Shown: positions 46,211 to 54,821 of the stretch, one piece after another
How the letters are laid out: each line of letters starts with the position of its first letter
Numbering within the stretch: position 1 is the stretch's first letter
NCBI GenBank assembly: GCA_964498785.1
Contig: CAZCJL010000016.1
Span: 15,829-79,828, forward strand
Source: Mariaggregatimicrobium sp964498785
GTDB lineage: Bacteria; Zhuqueibacterota; Zhuqueibacteria; Thermofontimicrobiales; Thiofontviventaceae
Direction of reading: 5' to 3'
Length of the DNA stretch: 64,000 nucleotides
The notes under the pieces: generated by a model
Told to the model about the DNA's origin: nothing
What the model saw: the letters and a program-made list of their open reading frames with translations, nothing else
Databases searched by the model: none
Made by a program: the position numbers and the translations under genes

Positions 46211-47164
46211 TTAAACCGATTTGTTTTTTTTGTACCAATCAACAAACCGGGAAATTCCCTCTTCTATTCCCACAGACGGATTATAATCAAGCTCGGTTTT
46301 CGCTTTTGAAATATCTGCGTAAGTAATATTCACATCTCCTGGTTGCGCTGGTTTATAAATGATGTCTGCTTTTTTATCGAGTGTTTTTTGAATTACATCA
46401 ACCAAATCCGACAATTGAATCACCTTCGATTCGCCCAAATTATAGATACTATAACCATCACAACGCTCGATCGATTTCATAATGCCGTCAACGATGTCAT
46501 AAATGAAGGTAAAATCACGTTTTGCTGTTCCGTCACCGTAAATATGTATTGGTTCGCCATTATCGATCCATTTTGTAAATTTATGAATCGCCATATCTGG
46601 GCGTTGGCGAGGCCCATATACTGTAAAGAAGCGCAAACAAGTAACAGACATTTCATACAGCGAATAGTAAGTATATCCGATTAATTCACAAGCCTTTTTT
46701 GTTGCAGCATACGGAGAAATTGGATTATCAACAAAATCGGATTCACAAAACGGTACTTTATAATTATTCCCATAAACCGAAGAAGATGAAGCCATAACAA
46801 TTTTTTTTATTTTAAATTCGTTCGCTTTCTCCAACAAGTTCATTGTCCCGCGAATATTTACCTCCTGATATAATTTAGGCTGTCTAATCGATGGTCGTAC
46901 TCCTGCCCTTGCTGCCAAATGGACAATACCATCAAACGAATTATTCGCGAATATATTATTTAACAATTTTTCATCAAGAATATCCCCTTCAATCAAAGTG
47001 TAATTGGGGTGGTCTTTAACGCGTTCGATATTGCTGCGTTTAATTTCAGGATTATAGTAATCATTAAAATTATCCAGACAGCACACTTGATGACCGTCTT
47101 TAATTAATCTTTCATCGAGATGCGATCCAATGAAGCCAGCTCCGCCAGTCACTAACAGTTTCAT
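46211..47164 (-). CDS. UDP-glucuronate/UDP-glucose 4-epimerase-like SDR
   Basis: A 317-residue extended SDR. TGGAGFIGSHL (6-16) is the NAD site and SSSSVYGN with Tyr152 and Lys156 (PYAATKK) is the catalytic set. LDNFNDYYNPEIKRSNIERV after the second strand is the characteristic block of UDP-glucuronate 4-epimerases, more than of GalE. RAGVRPSIRQP, which follows the third strand, also fits that group. It likely converts UDP-GlcA to UDP-GalA for the polymer. If so, a uronic acid is present that the AsnB proteins could amidate. No UDP-glucose dehydrogenase lies in the window. Confidence 0.85.
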   Translation of the reverse strand: MKLLVTGGAGFIGSHLDERLIKDGHQVCCLDNFNDYYNPEIKRSNIERVKDHPNYTLIEGDILDEKLLNNIFANNSFDGIVHLAARAGVRPSIRQPKLYQEVNIRGTMNLLEKANEFKIKKIVMASSSSVYGNNYKVPFCESDFVDNPISPYAATKKACELIGYTYYSLYEMSVTCLRFFTVYGPRQRPDMAIHKFTKWIDNGEPIHIYGDGTAKRDFTFIYDIVDGIMKSIERCDGYSIYNLGESKVIQLSDLVDVIQKTLDKKADIIYKPAQPGDVNITYADISKAKTELDYNPSVGIEEGISRFVDWYKKNKSV

Positions 47165-47178
47165 AATTCCCTTTACAT

Positions 47179-49509
47179 TTAATAGTGATAATAGCTGTAT
47201 CCGTCGTGCCCAAATTCTGTTGTAGTTCCATTCAGGATGATCCCAAGTACTCGGGCTGGTACATTTTTAAATAGTTCTAATTTTTGTTTCGCAATTTTTC
47301 GATTTGTTACACCCGATCGAATGACCACAACTACTGCCTCAACCTGTGTGCCGATAACAATAGCATCTGTTGCTGCATTCAACGGAGGGCTATCAAAAAT
47401 AACAATATCGAATTTCCGTTTGGCTTCATCCAGAAACCGCTTCATTTGATTTGAGCCTAACAATTCAGATGGATTTGGCAACAGCGAGCCACAACTGATA
47501 AGTGATAAATTCGGAATCATTGTTTCATGAACTGCGTGATTGAAGGTTGCCATATTGGTTAAATAATTTGTAAATCCTGGTTCTTTTGGAACGCCAAATG
47601 TATTGTGTAATACTCCTCTTCTCAGGTCTGCATCAATTAACAATGTGTTGTTTTTTTGCTGCGCAATTGAAATAGCCAAATTTGCTGCGGTAAATGATTT
47701 TCCATCACCAGGAGCGGTGCTTGTAATAACAAAGGATTGAATTCGTCCGGCACTTTTAGAAAAAACTAAATTGGTTCGCAACGACCGATATGCTTCTCCA
47801 ATTGGAGTGGGAGAATAATCATACGTAACTAATTGCTGGTCTATTTGTTTAATTTTTTCCGAATCCTGATGATCGCCAATATCCTTAAATTCGATATTTG
47901 GAATCATGCCCAGCACATTCATCTTTAAGTATTTTTTAACATCATCAACTGTTTTGATACTTTTATCCAAAAAGTCCAGTCCTATCGCGACACCAAATCC
48001 GAGTGCAAGAGCGAAAATAGCGCCCATCATTGCTTTTTTCTTTTTATCCCGATTGACCGGAAAATCAGGAACTAAAGCAATATCCAGAATTTCTACAACT
48101 TCGCTTTCTACGGCCTCGGATATATTTGCCAATTGCGATTGCGCTTTCAACTGTCGATAAATTTCTTCATTCGCCCGAAGCTCGCGCTCCAACACCTGCA
48201 TCGTAAACTGATCTTCAGGCAATTTTTGTTTCAAATTATATTTTAAATTTGATATTGTACTTTGAAAAGAAATCGTCTCTTTTTTTAATTCTCCCCGATG
48301 TGCAATTGCCTCTTCTTTAATTTCTGTTTGTAAATTATTAATTGAATTTTCAAGTTCGATCGCTTTTTTATGCTTTTTTGTTAATCCGCCGCTAACAAGT
48401 TTTTCGTATTCTCCTTCCTGATCGAGAAGCTGATTTTTTAATGCCCCCATCTTATAATTCAAGCTAAATGTTGGTAGACTTGCTAACTCGCGATAAACAT
48501 ATTTAATACGATTCTTTTCCTCTTTAGAATCATTTACTCGTCGCAATTTAGTTAAAAGCTCATCCAAAATTTCAATTTGCTTGTTATAAGATTCAAGCTT
48601 ATCTTCAGCCTGATTTAATCGTGATACCCGATCACCGGTTTCTGCGTCGATACTTACTAAATGTGTACTCTTAAATTCTTTTAATTTCTGCTCTGATTTA
48701 GCAAGCTGTTTTTCCGCAATTCCTAGTCTTTCCTCTATTATGCTTCGCCTATCTTCCACACTCGTGCGTTTTAGCGATACACTTTCCTGTACATAAATTT
48801 CAGCCAAACTATTTACCATTTTTGCTACTAATACCGGATCAGAATCAGACATTATTAGTCTCAATATATTCGGTCCTTGAAATCCAACATTTGTCCTGCT
48901 ACGAAATGACTGAACAGCAAACTTAAATAATGTTATATTAAATTCCACTCTATCCGGCACATTTGTCAAATCCGAATCTAACTTGAAAGTAAAACCAGCT
49001 TTTGTTTTTACTGTATCAATAGTTGCCTGAATAATAGATCCCTGGTCAATTAGCACTTTTCTTTCTTCATCAATTAAAAAGATCGTGTATGTACCATCGT
49101 TTTTTTTCTCAAATATATATCTTCCGCTTTTCGGATTCAGATTCGTGTGAAATTCTCTAAACAACTGATGCCTATTTATTTTCTGTTCCCGAGAATCTAT
49201 TGAAAGAGTTAATCCTAATTTTGCAACAACATCTTCTGCAAAACTTCTGCTTCGTAATTTTATAATCCGGCTTTCGGTAATTAAGTTTTGATTTTCACCA
49301 TCAAGGCTTCGGAATTCAATATCACAAAATGCTTCATAAGTTGGTGGAAGGCTTTTTATATAAAAAAACCAGGGCACTGTGATAACCACAAAAATAGCCA
49401 AAATAAGCCATTTTCGTTTTAAGACAATCTGGATATAGCGATTGAAGTCTATACCCTCATCTTCCTCTTCTTTTACATCATCTTCATAATATAAATCTTC
49501 ATTCATCAA
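47179..49509 (-). CDS. Wzc-type polysaccharide co-polymerase and BY-kinase
   Basis: A 776-residue inner-membrane protein that controls chain length and export. An N-terminal Wzz domain lies between two membrane segments (about 34-50 and 493-512), with long coiled-coil segments at roughly 250-460. The cytoplasmic tyrosine-kinase domain has Walker A STAPGDGKS (597-605), Walker A' LLIDADLR (623-630) and Walker B IVIFDSPP (702-709). The tail ends in a tyrosine cluster (Tyr771, 773, 774, 776) for autophosphorylation. Co-polymerase and kinase are on one chain, the proteobacterial layout. It works with the Wza-like pore encoded 19 nt upstream. No Wzb-type phosphatase gene is seen nearby. Confidence 0.92.
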   Translation of the reverse strand: MMNEDLYYEDDVKEEEDEGIDFNRYIQIVLKRKWLILAIFVVITVPWFFYIKSLPPTYEAFCDIEFRSLDGENQNLITESRIIKLRSRSFAEDVVAKLGLTLSIDSREQKINRHQLFREFHTNLNPKSGRYIFEKKNDGTYTIFLIDEERKVLIDQGSIIQATIDTVKTKAGFTFKLDSDLTNVPDRVEFNITLFKFAVQSFRSRTNVGFQGPNILRLIMSDSDPVLVAKMVNSLAEIYVQESVSLKRTSVEDRRSIIEERLGIAEKQLAKSEQKLKEFKSTHLVSIDAETGDRVSRLNQAEDKLESYNKQIEILDELLTKLRRVNDSKEEKNRIKYVYRELASLPTFSLNYKMGALKNQLLDQEGEYEKLVSGGLTKKHKKAIELENSINNLQTEIKEEAIAHRGELKKETISFQSTISNLKYNLKQKLPEDQFTMQVLERELRANEEIYRQLKAQSQLANISEAVESEVVEILDIALVPDFPVNRDKKKKAMMGAIFALALGFGVAIGLDFLDKSIKTVDDVKKYLKMNVLGMIPNIEFKDIGDHQDSEKIKQIDQQLVTYDYSPTPIGEAYRSLRTNLVFSKSAGRIQSFVITSTAPGDGKSFTAANLAISIAQQKNNTLLIDADLRRGVLHNTFGVPKEPGFTNYLTNMATFNHAVHETMIPNLSLISCGSLLPNPSELLGSNQMKRFLDEAKRKFDIVIFDSPPLNAATDAIVIGTQVEAVVVVIRSGVTNRKIAKQKLELFKNVPARVLGIILNGTTTEFGHDGYSYYHY

Positions 49510-49528
49510 AAAAACTCCCTGGAAATTA

Positions 49529-50212
49529 TCATTTAGAAAAGTTTTGAATTTGTAAATATAAAGTAACTAAAGCAATTACAAATCTTGAATAATCCATAAT
49601 ATCTCTAAAGCCAAAACTACTTTTATACTTTGCAATAATTTGATCACCAGTAAGAACTCCGATATCTTCTAAAGAATGGCCCTTCTCAAAACTGTCGAGA
49701 AGTTTTTCGATAACAACCTGGCCGCCGCGTTCAACTCTCAACGTTGTTAAATCACACCCCTGAGCCGGGCCGCCCGCTTTCTCAATTAATTCCCATAAAG
49801 ATTCTTCCGGATTAATCCGGTAGGAACCTGGTCTATTAAACGCCCCCATTATTGTTAATCGAATTAAGGGTGTAACGGTAATAAATGGCTCCTTAAAATA
49901 CGGACTAAATTTCTGAGTCACCAACTCAACCAAGGTTTCAGTCGTATGTCCGATCACTTTAATTTCACCAACTAAAGGCATACTTATATTCCCCTCCCTA
50001 TCGATCGAATAATCATCGTCAACATCAATGCCTGGCGATTGACTCTGAGTTTCCATAATTTCTAGAATTTCAATCCGAATAGCATCTCCTGGCTGAAATT
50101 TTGACCGACTTCTTGATCTTCTTTGAGCCCATGTATTGTCTGGCGCGATATCTCCACTAAAAACTATAATACTTAAAGAAGTAACAATAAAATAATAGAA
50201 ATATTTTTTCAT
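49529..50212 (-). CDS. Wza-like polysaccharide export protein (short, non-lipoprotein)
   Basis: A 227-residue secreted protein. A signal peptide (KKYFYYFIVTSLSIIVFS) is followed by the polysaccharide export (PES) domain: FQPGDAIRIEILEIM, DREGNISMPLVGEIKVIGHT and FITVTPLIRLTIMGAFNRPG. A single SLBB-like domain follows (YRINPEESLWELIEKAGGP). It is much shorter than canonical Wza and lacks a lipobox Cys, but the C-terminal stretch YSRFVIALVTLYLQIQ could be the amphipathic helix that crosses the outer membrane. It should form the export pore with the Wzc-like protein. It is the first gene of the large cluster; a terminator separates it from the STAS gene upstream. Confidence 0.86.
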   Translation of the reverse strand: MKKYFYYFIVTSLSIIVFSGDIAPDNTWAQRRSRSRSKFQPGDAIRIEILEIMETQSQSPGIDVDDDYSIDREGNISMPLVGEIKVIGHTTETLVELVTQKFSPYFKEPFITVTPLIRLTIMGAFNRPGSYRINPEESLWELIEKAGGPAQGCDLTTLRVERGGQVVIEKLLDSFEKGHSLEDIGVLTGDQIIAKYKSSFGFRDIMDYSRFVIALVTLYLQIQNFSK

Positions 50213-50242
50213 GTGTCTATCTCATTTTAGTTTATTTAAAAA

Positions 50243-50285
50243 AAGCCCTTCATTTGCATAACATACAAAGCTGAGTGAGGGGCTT
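50243..50285 (-). terminator. Rho-independent terminator after the STAS gene
   Basis: On the minus strand AAGCCCCTCA (50285-50276) pairs with TGAAGGGCTT (50252-50243), with one G-T pair, followed by a T run (50244-50238). It lies between the STAS gene stop and the wza-like start. It should separate the glgA/STAS region from the polysaccharide operon, unless read through. Confidence 0.82.
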
Positions 50286-50312
50286 AATAATTTTTATAGA
50301 ATTAATTATTAT

Positions 50313-51035
50313 TTAACGGGAACGATAAAAACGATGTCTTTTTTCTTTAGTCTCTAAATTGTAATCTTTTAGAATTTTACGAAGTTTTAAGACATTGGTC
50401 TTATGAAAACCGAAGCGTTTGGTATTTAAATTTTTTTGAATTTTTAGAATACCTTTATTCGGATCTTCGATGACTATTATTTTAACTTTTTCAACTAAAG
50501 GCAGGTTGACTTCATCTGTAATTGTTTTTGAAGTAGAAGACCACTTCTTTTTTTTCTTGGCAGGATCTCCTTCTGCTGTACGCATTTTTGACTTTTCAGA
50601 AGGAGCCTCAATAGTTACATCTTCTTTTTTAACTTTAACGGGCTTTCTTTCAATACTTCTTGTAATGTCCAAACCCATCGATATATCAAAGTCATTAATC
50701 GCTTCTTCTATTGCCTCATAATAGTCAAGAATTTTATTAAATTCAAGCATTGCAAACACTTCATATACGTCTGGCGTTATTTGAGCAATTTTCAGGTCGC
50801 CACCGTATTCCCGTATACCCCTTAATTCTCCGACAAAAACTCCCCATCCGGCACTACTTACATAATTTACCCCTCCCATATCTATAATAAACTGATACAT
50901 ATTCTTGTTTATCAAGTTCGACAAGTAGCCACTTACTTCGGTGGATGTGGTAGTATCAACATATCCTTTAATTTTTAACAGAGCGATATCCCCTCTCGCT
51001 CCAATCCGATTAACGTTTATTGCTATTCCTTGCAT
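50313..51035 (-). CDS. STAS-domain anti-sigma-factor-antagonist-like protein with a basic C-terminal extension
   Basis: A 240-residue soluble protein. Residues 1-115 form a STAS domain (IALLKIKGYVDTTTSTEVSG, FIIDMGGVNYVSSAGWGVFV); Ser61 sits at the place of the phosphorylated Ser of SpoIIAA. Residues 130-170 are a charged, lysine-rich linker with serines, and 180-240 form a second small basic region ending RHRFYRSR. Classical SpoIIAA proteins lack this extension. STAS proteins act in partner switching with a kinase and a sigma factor or other target. No such partner is in the window. Its position just before the exopolysaccharide operon suggests control of it (inference). The ribosome site is distant (AAGG), so the start is less certain. 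Confidence 0.75.
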   Translation of the reverse strand: MQGIAINVNRIGARGDIALLKIKGYVDTTTSTEVSGYLSNLINKNMYQFIIDMGGVNYVSSAGWGVFVGELRGIREYGGDLKIAQITPDVYEVFAMLEFNKILDYYEAIEEAINDFDISMGLDITRSIERKPVKVKKEDVTIEAPSEKSKMRTAEGDPAKKKKKWSSTSKTITDEVNLPLVEKVKIIVIEDPNKGILKIQKNLNTKRFGFHKTNVLKLRKILKDYNLETKEKRHRFYRSR

Positions 51036-51264
51036 TGTTTTTATAAAAACCTTTCTAAGTTAAATTTTCGATGCAGTGCAAGGAGCATTACAGTTGCTTC
51101 GCTTGTTGCAAATTAAATGCCACCCGATCTAATAGTTATGTAAGATGTTTATTCTTTAAAGTTAATATTTAAATTGCTTAAAAATTTCGACAAAATCCCA
51201 TGTGTTGACTCGAAACAATGTTACATTATGAAACAAAAAAACAGAATTTTATTACATATTATTC
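51036..51264 (-). other. Non-coding region upstream of the STAS gene
   Basis: About 230 AT-rich bases between glgA and the STAS gene. A T7 run follows the glgA stop without a clear GC hairpin. TTGTCG-type -35 candidates occur, but none has a good -10 at 17 nt. Plus-strand frames here are shadows. A promoter for the STAS gene is likely but cannot be placed. Confidence 0.3.
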
Positions 51265-52734
51265 TCACTGTAATAATTTGCTGTAAAGTTTACCATATTG
51301 ACCTGCGGATTGATCCCACGAAAAGTCTTTCTTCATACCATTGTGAATTATTTTGTTCCATACTGGTTTATCTTTATACATTTCCACTGCTTTTGTTATC
51401 GTCTTTAATAACTGGTTTCCTGAATATTTTTTAAATGCAAATCCAGTTCCATTTCCTTTTTTCGGATCAAAATTAATTATTGTATCTTTTAATCCACCAA
51501 CTGAACGCACAATCGGAACTGTGCCATACTTCAAACTATATATCTGATTTAATCCACAGGGCTCATATTTGGAAGGCATCAAAAAAATATCAGATCCTGC
51601 TTCGATTAAATGTGCCATCTGGTTATCAAAAAGCAAATTGACGCCTGTTTTTTCAGGATACTTATTCGCATAGGAATTAAATTTGTTATGATATTTTTCG
51701 TCGCCTGTTCCTAACAAGATGAATTGAATTTCCATCTTCATTAAATCTTCAAAAATTTCATCAATTAAATCAAATCCTTTCTGATCTACTAATCGGGAAA
51801 TGATTCCAATAACAGGAATATCAGGACGATACTTTAATTGATTTACCTGAGTAAGCTTTTGTTTATTCTTCGCTTTTTCATCGAAATTTTCCATGCCATA
51901 ATTTATCGGAATCATTTTATCGCACTCCGGGCTCCATATCGAATAATCAACTCCATTAACAATACCATATAAATCTTTAGAACGCTGTTTTAATACTCCT
52001 TGCAGGCCACATCCAAGCTCATCACTTTGTTGAATTTCTTTTGCATACGTTTTACTTACAGTATTGATAATATCTGAGTGTAAGATACCTATTTTCAGGA
52101 AGTTCACCTTTCCCCAATACTCGATGCTGCTCCCAGGATAAAACAACGCATCCTCGATATTCATCAATCTCAAAACATCTTTTGCGAAAAGCCCCTGATA
52201 CGCGATATTGTGAAGTGTTAGCAATGTTTTAATATCCCGATAGACTGAATTATTCTGGTAAGGCCACCTCAGAAATAGCGGAATGAGAGACACCTGCCAA
52301 TCGTTAACATGAATTATATCAGGCCGCCAATCAAACTCACTTATCATTTCCAGAACAGCTTTACTAAAAAAGATAAACCGTTCTGCATTATCGGTCCAGT
52401 CTTTATTGGTTTTTGGATTACGATATAATTCGGGACGGTTGAAATAATGCTCGCTGCCAACAAAATAAATTTTGACATCAGCATTTGGTAGCAACGCCGA
52501 ACTTAACCTCGCATTCCTGAAATCATTTCCAACCTTTATTTTTATAGCAGGAAAATCATTCTCATTTTTAATTGAATATTTTTTTCGATCGATTGTACCA
52601 TAATCCGGCATTACCAGCCGGATATCGTGCCCACTATTTCTAAGAGCCTTTGGCAAGGCACCGGAAACATCTGCCAGGCCTCCTGTTTTAGCAAACGGCG
52701 CAATTTCAGATGAAACGAACAAAATTTTCAACAT
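51265..52734 (-). CDS. glgA: Glycogen synthase (ADP-/UDP-glucose starch synthase, GT5)
   Basis: A 489-residue GT5 enzyme that extends alpha-1,4-glucan chains from NDP-glucose in the cytoplasm. The donor-binding loop KTGGLADVSGALPKAL near residues 16-31 and the C-terminal block EPCGLNQIYSLKYGTVPIVR with VGGLKDTI are diagnostic. WQVSLIPLFL, TLHNIAYQG and VNGVDYSIW follow in the expected order. Length is normal. It lies 42 nt after galT, so both are probably cotranscribed and share the glucose-1-phosphate/NDP-glucose pool. No glgC or glgB is in the window. Confidence 0.93.
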   Translation of the reverse strand: MLKILFVSSEIAPFAKTGGLADVSGALPKALRNSGHDIRLVMPDYGTIDRKKYSIKNENDFPAIKIKVGNDFRNARLSSALLPNADVKIYFVGSEHYFNRPELYRNPKTNKDWTDNAERFIFFSKAVLEMISEFDWRPDIIHVNDWQVSLIPLFLRWPYQNNSVYRDIKTLLTLHNIAYQGLFAKDVLRLMNIEDALFYPGSSIEYWGKVNFLKIGILHSDIINTVSKTYAKEIQQSDELGCGLQGVLKQRSKDLYGIVNGVDYSIWSPECDKMIPINYGMENFDEKAKNKQKLTQVNQLKYRPDIPVIGIISRLVDQKGFDLIDEIFEDLMKMEIQFILLGTGDEKYHNKFNSYANKYPEKTGVNLLFDNQMAHLIEAGSDIFLMPSKYEPCGLNQIYSLKYGTVPIVRSVGGLKDTIINFDPKKGNGTGFAFKKYSGNQLLKTITKAVEMYKDKPVWNKIIHNGMKKDFSWDQSAGQYGKLYSKLLQ

Positions 52735-52776
52735 TAACCTCGCTTGTTTTGCAGTAACGATATTTTAATGATATTA

Positions 52777-53796
52777 TTATTCACTTTCTTCGCGTAACAC
52801 TTTAGCAGCGTCTTCTGGCGGGATATGATTAATATAAAATCCGGATCCCCACTCAAATCCAGCGACCTTTGTCAATTTTGGAATAATTTCTATGTGCCAA
52901 TGATATTCATAATAATTATGATTTTGTTGTGGTGCTGTATGTAATATAAAATTGAATGGAGGATTCCCAAGAGTCGTTTTAATTTTATGCAAAATTTCTT
53001 TCATGAGTTTTGCAAGTTCTAATGTATCATCATAGGAAATATCTTCAAACCGCGAATAATGATGAATAGGCATAACCCATGTTTCAAAGGGGAACCTTGC
53101 AGCAAATGGCTCGAGAGCGACCACATATTTATTTGCTTTGACAATTCGGATATCTGCTTGTAATTCCTGTCGAATAATATCGCAAAATATGCACCGCTCT
53201 TTATATTCATAATATTTCTGAGCACCTTCTAACTCTTCCTGAACTCTTTTAGGGATGATAGGTGTGGCAATCATTTGGATATGTGAATGCGCTAAAGAAG
53301 CGCCTGCTGCACTCCCGTGATTTTTAAATGCCAGGATATATTTAAAACGAATATCTTTTTGTAAATCGCTAATTCGCATTTTGATTGCCCAGAATATATC
53401 TCTTACATGAACATCCGACAATTCACCTAAATCAAGATAATGATCCGGCGTTTCAATAAGTACTTCATGCGCGCCCACTCCATTCATTTTATCGAAAATT
53501 CCCTCGCCCCTTCTACTTAATTCACCTTCAATCTGAAGCGCGGGAAATTTATTGGAAACAACCCGAATTCGCCACCCTGGAGTGTTTGGAGCCGAGCTGT
53601 CTGGTCGAACAGCATAAACTTCTGGCGGAGTTTTATCTTCATTGCCAGGACAGAAGGGACAGAAACCGCCCGTGTTTTTTTCTGGCTCCACGGACCAATC
53701 GAGCGGTCTTTTACCTCGATCTGTTGAAATAATTACCCACCGCCCAATTATTGGATCTTTTCGCAATTCCGGAGGATTTCGTTTTTCATCTGACAT
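52777..53796 (-). CDS. galT: Galactose-1-phosphate uridylyltransferase
   Basis: A 339-residue HIT-superfamily enzyme that exchanges UMP between UDP-glucose and galactose-1-phosphate (Leloir pathway). Cys46 and Cys49 (CPFCPGNE) form half of the metal site; His170-Ser-His172-Ile-Gln174 is the catalytic H-x-H-x-Q in which His172 takes the UMP. NHNYYEYHWHIEIIP near the end is also typical. The frame is open to a TTG two codons earlier, but the ATG at 53796 has AAGGA at better spacing and was chosen. It lies downstream of a terminator and upstream of glgA, so these two likely form their own unit feeding UDP-sugars. Confidence 0.92.
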   Translation of the reverse strand: MSDEKRNPPELRKDPIIGRWVIISTDRGKRPLDWSVEPEKNTGGFCPFCPGNEDKTPPEVYAVRPDSSAPNTPGWRIRVVSNKFPALQIEGELSRRGEGIFDKMNGVGAHEVLIETPDHYLDLGELSDVHVRDIFWAIKMRISDLQKDIRFKYILAFKNHGSAAGASLAHSHIQMIATPIIPKRVQEELEGAQKYYEYKERCIFCDIIRQELQADIRIVKANKYVVALEPFAARFPFETWVMPIHHYSRFEDISYDDTLELAKLMKEILHKIKTTLGNPPFNFILHTAPQQNHNYYEYHWHIEIIPKLTKVAGFEWGSGFYINHIPPEDAAKVLREESE

Positions 53797-53882
53797 AAAC
53801 AAATTCCTTTATCAAAATAATCATCGACCTGAGAAAATACTAATTTAATAAAACTACATTTAAAGAATTATTTAATAAAAAT

Positions 53883-53913
53883 AAAGCTGGAAAAAACATA
53901 TCTTTCCAGCTTT
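53883..53913 (-). terminator. Rho-independent terminator after the YbgF-like gene
   Basis: AAAGCTGGAAA (53883-53893) pairs perfectly with TTTCCAGCTTT (53903-53913) across a 9-nt loop. T-rich sequence follows on the minus strand. It ends the barrel/YbgF-like unit before galT. Confidence 0.85.
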
Positions 53914-54022
53914 TCTGTTAAAAATAAATCAAATTATTTTGATAAAAGACTGGTTATCAAAATAATCTAATTCTGATTTCCATCTTCTACCAACGCGAAG
54001 ATAAAACATCGATAGAAAATAT

Positions 54023-54808
54023 TTATATTTGCGATAAATATTGCTTTGCTTTGCCAACGTATTCACTGTTCGGATAATCAGAAACCAATCTTTCAAATTC
54101 TTCCCGCGCCTTCTGTTTGTCGCCCAATCTATAATAACATAGTCCCAATTTAAGTTGCGCATCATCAAATTTATTTGATTTATTAAAAGAAAAAACTTTT
54201 GTGAATTCTACAATTGCCTGATTATAATTCGCTAATCCATAATAACTTTCACCGATCCAATATTGACAATTATCGGATAAAGAATTATTATAATCTCTGG
54301 ACAACAGTGTCTGAAAACGATTGATCGCTGATTTATAATTTCGACTATTATACTCAGAAAGTGCGATATTATATTCTTCTTTGAACGAGCCTGTCGCAGA
54401 ATACCGTTCTGTCTGACTTGTGCTTTCCAGGTTTGTCTGCAACTCATTTATCTTTTGGTCTTTTAAGGCAATTTCTGATTTCAAATTCGAGATTTCCGAA
54501 TCTTTTTTATCAAGTTGATTTTCCAGCAGGTTTATTTCCGTATTTAAGACCTCAGCCTCTTCCGGCTGTTCTTGTTCTGATGTCTGTTCGGATGCCTCTT
54601 CTTTTGAAATACCTAACAACCTGAGCACCTCTGCTTCATCATCGCTTGCAGCGGAAGAGGTTTCATCCTCAGGAATTCCGAATAAATCATCAATGTTTTC
54701 ACCCGTTTCCCGGCTCCCTGCTTCATTATTTTGCGTATTTGCAGCGCAGCCAAAAATCATAAACAGGGCTAATAATGTGATTAACAATTGCTTAAATATA
54801 TTGTTCAT
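54023..54808 (-). CDS. YbgF/CpoB-like TPR lipoprotein
   Basis: A 261-residue exported lipoprotein. The signal peptide ends in a lipobox, IFGC, with Cys21 as the lipidated residue. An acidic low-complexity region (about 25-90) and a coiled coil (about 90-130, ENQLDKKDSEISNLKSEIAL) follow. Three TPR-type repeats fill residues 145-260 (YNIALSEYNSRNYKSAINRF, YWIGESYYGLANYNQAI, LKLGLCYYRLGDKQKAREEF). This is the CpoB/YbgF layout, which in other bacteria links envelope constriction to peptidoglycan synthesis. No tol or pal genes are near, so the function may differ. It follows the barrel gene by 13 nt. Confidence 0.8.
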   Translation of the reverse strand: MNNIFKQLLITLLALFMIFGCAANTQNNEAGSRETGENIDDLFGIPEDETSSAASDDEAEVLRLLGISKEEASEQTSEQEQPEEAEVLNTEINLLENQLDKKDSEISNLKSEIALKDQKINELQTNLESTSQTERYSATGSFKEEYNIALSEYNSRNYKSAINRFQTLLSRDYNNSLSDNCQYWIGESYYGLANYNQAIVEFTKVFSFNKSNKFDDAQLKLGLCYYRLGDKQKAREEFERLVSDYPNSEYVGKAKQYLSQI

Positions 54809-54821
54809 TTTTTACCCCTCC

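Noticed and set aside
53929..54168. Minus-strand frame of 79 codons overlapping the end of the YbgF-like gene
   Set aside because: Out-of-frame shadow of the TPR region, without ribosome site or domain features.
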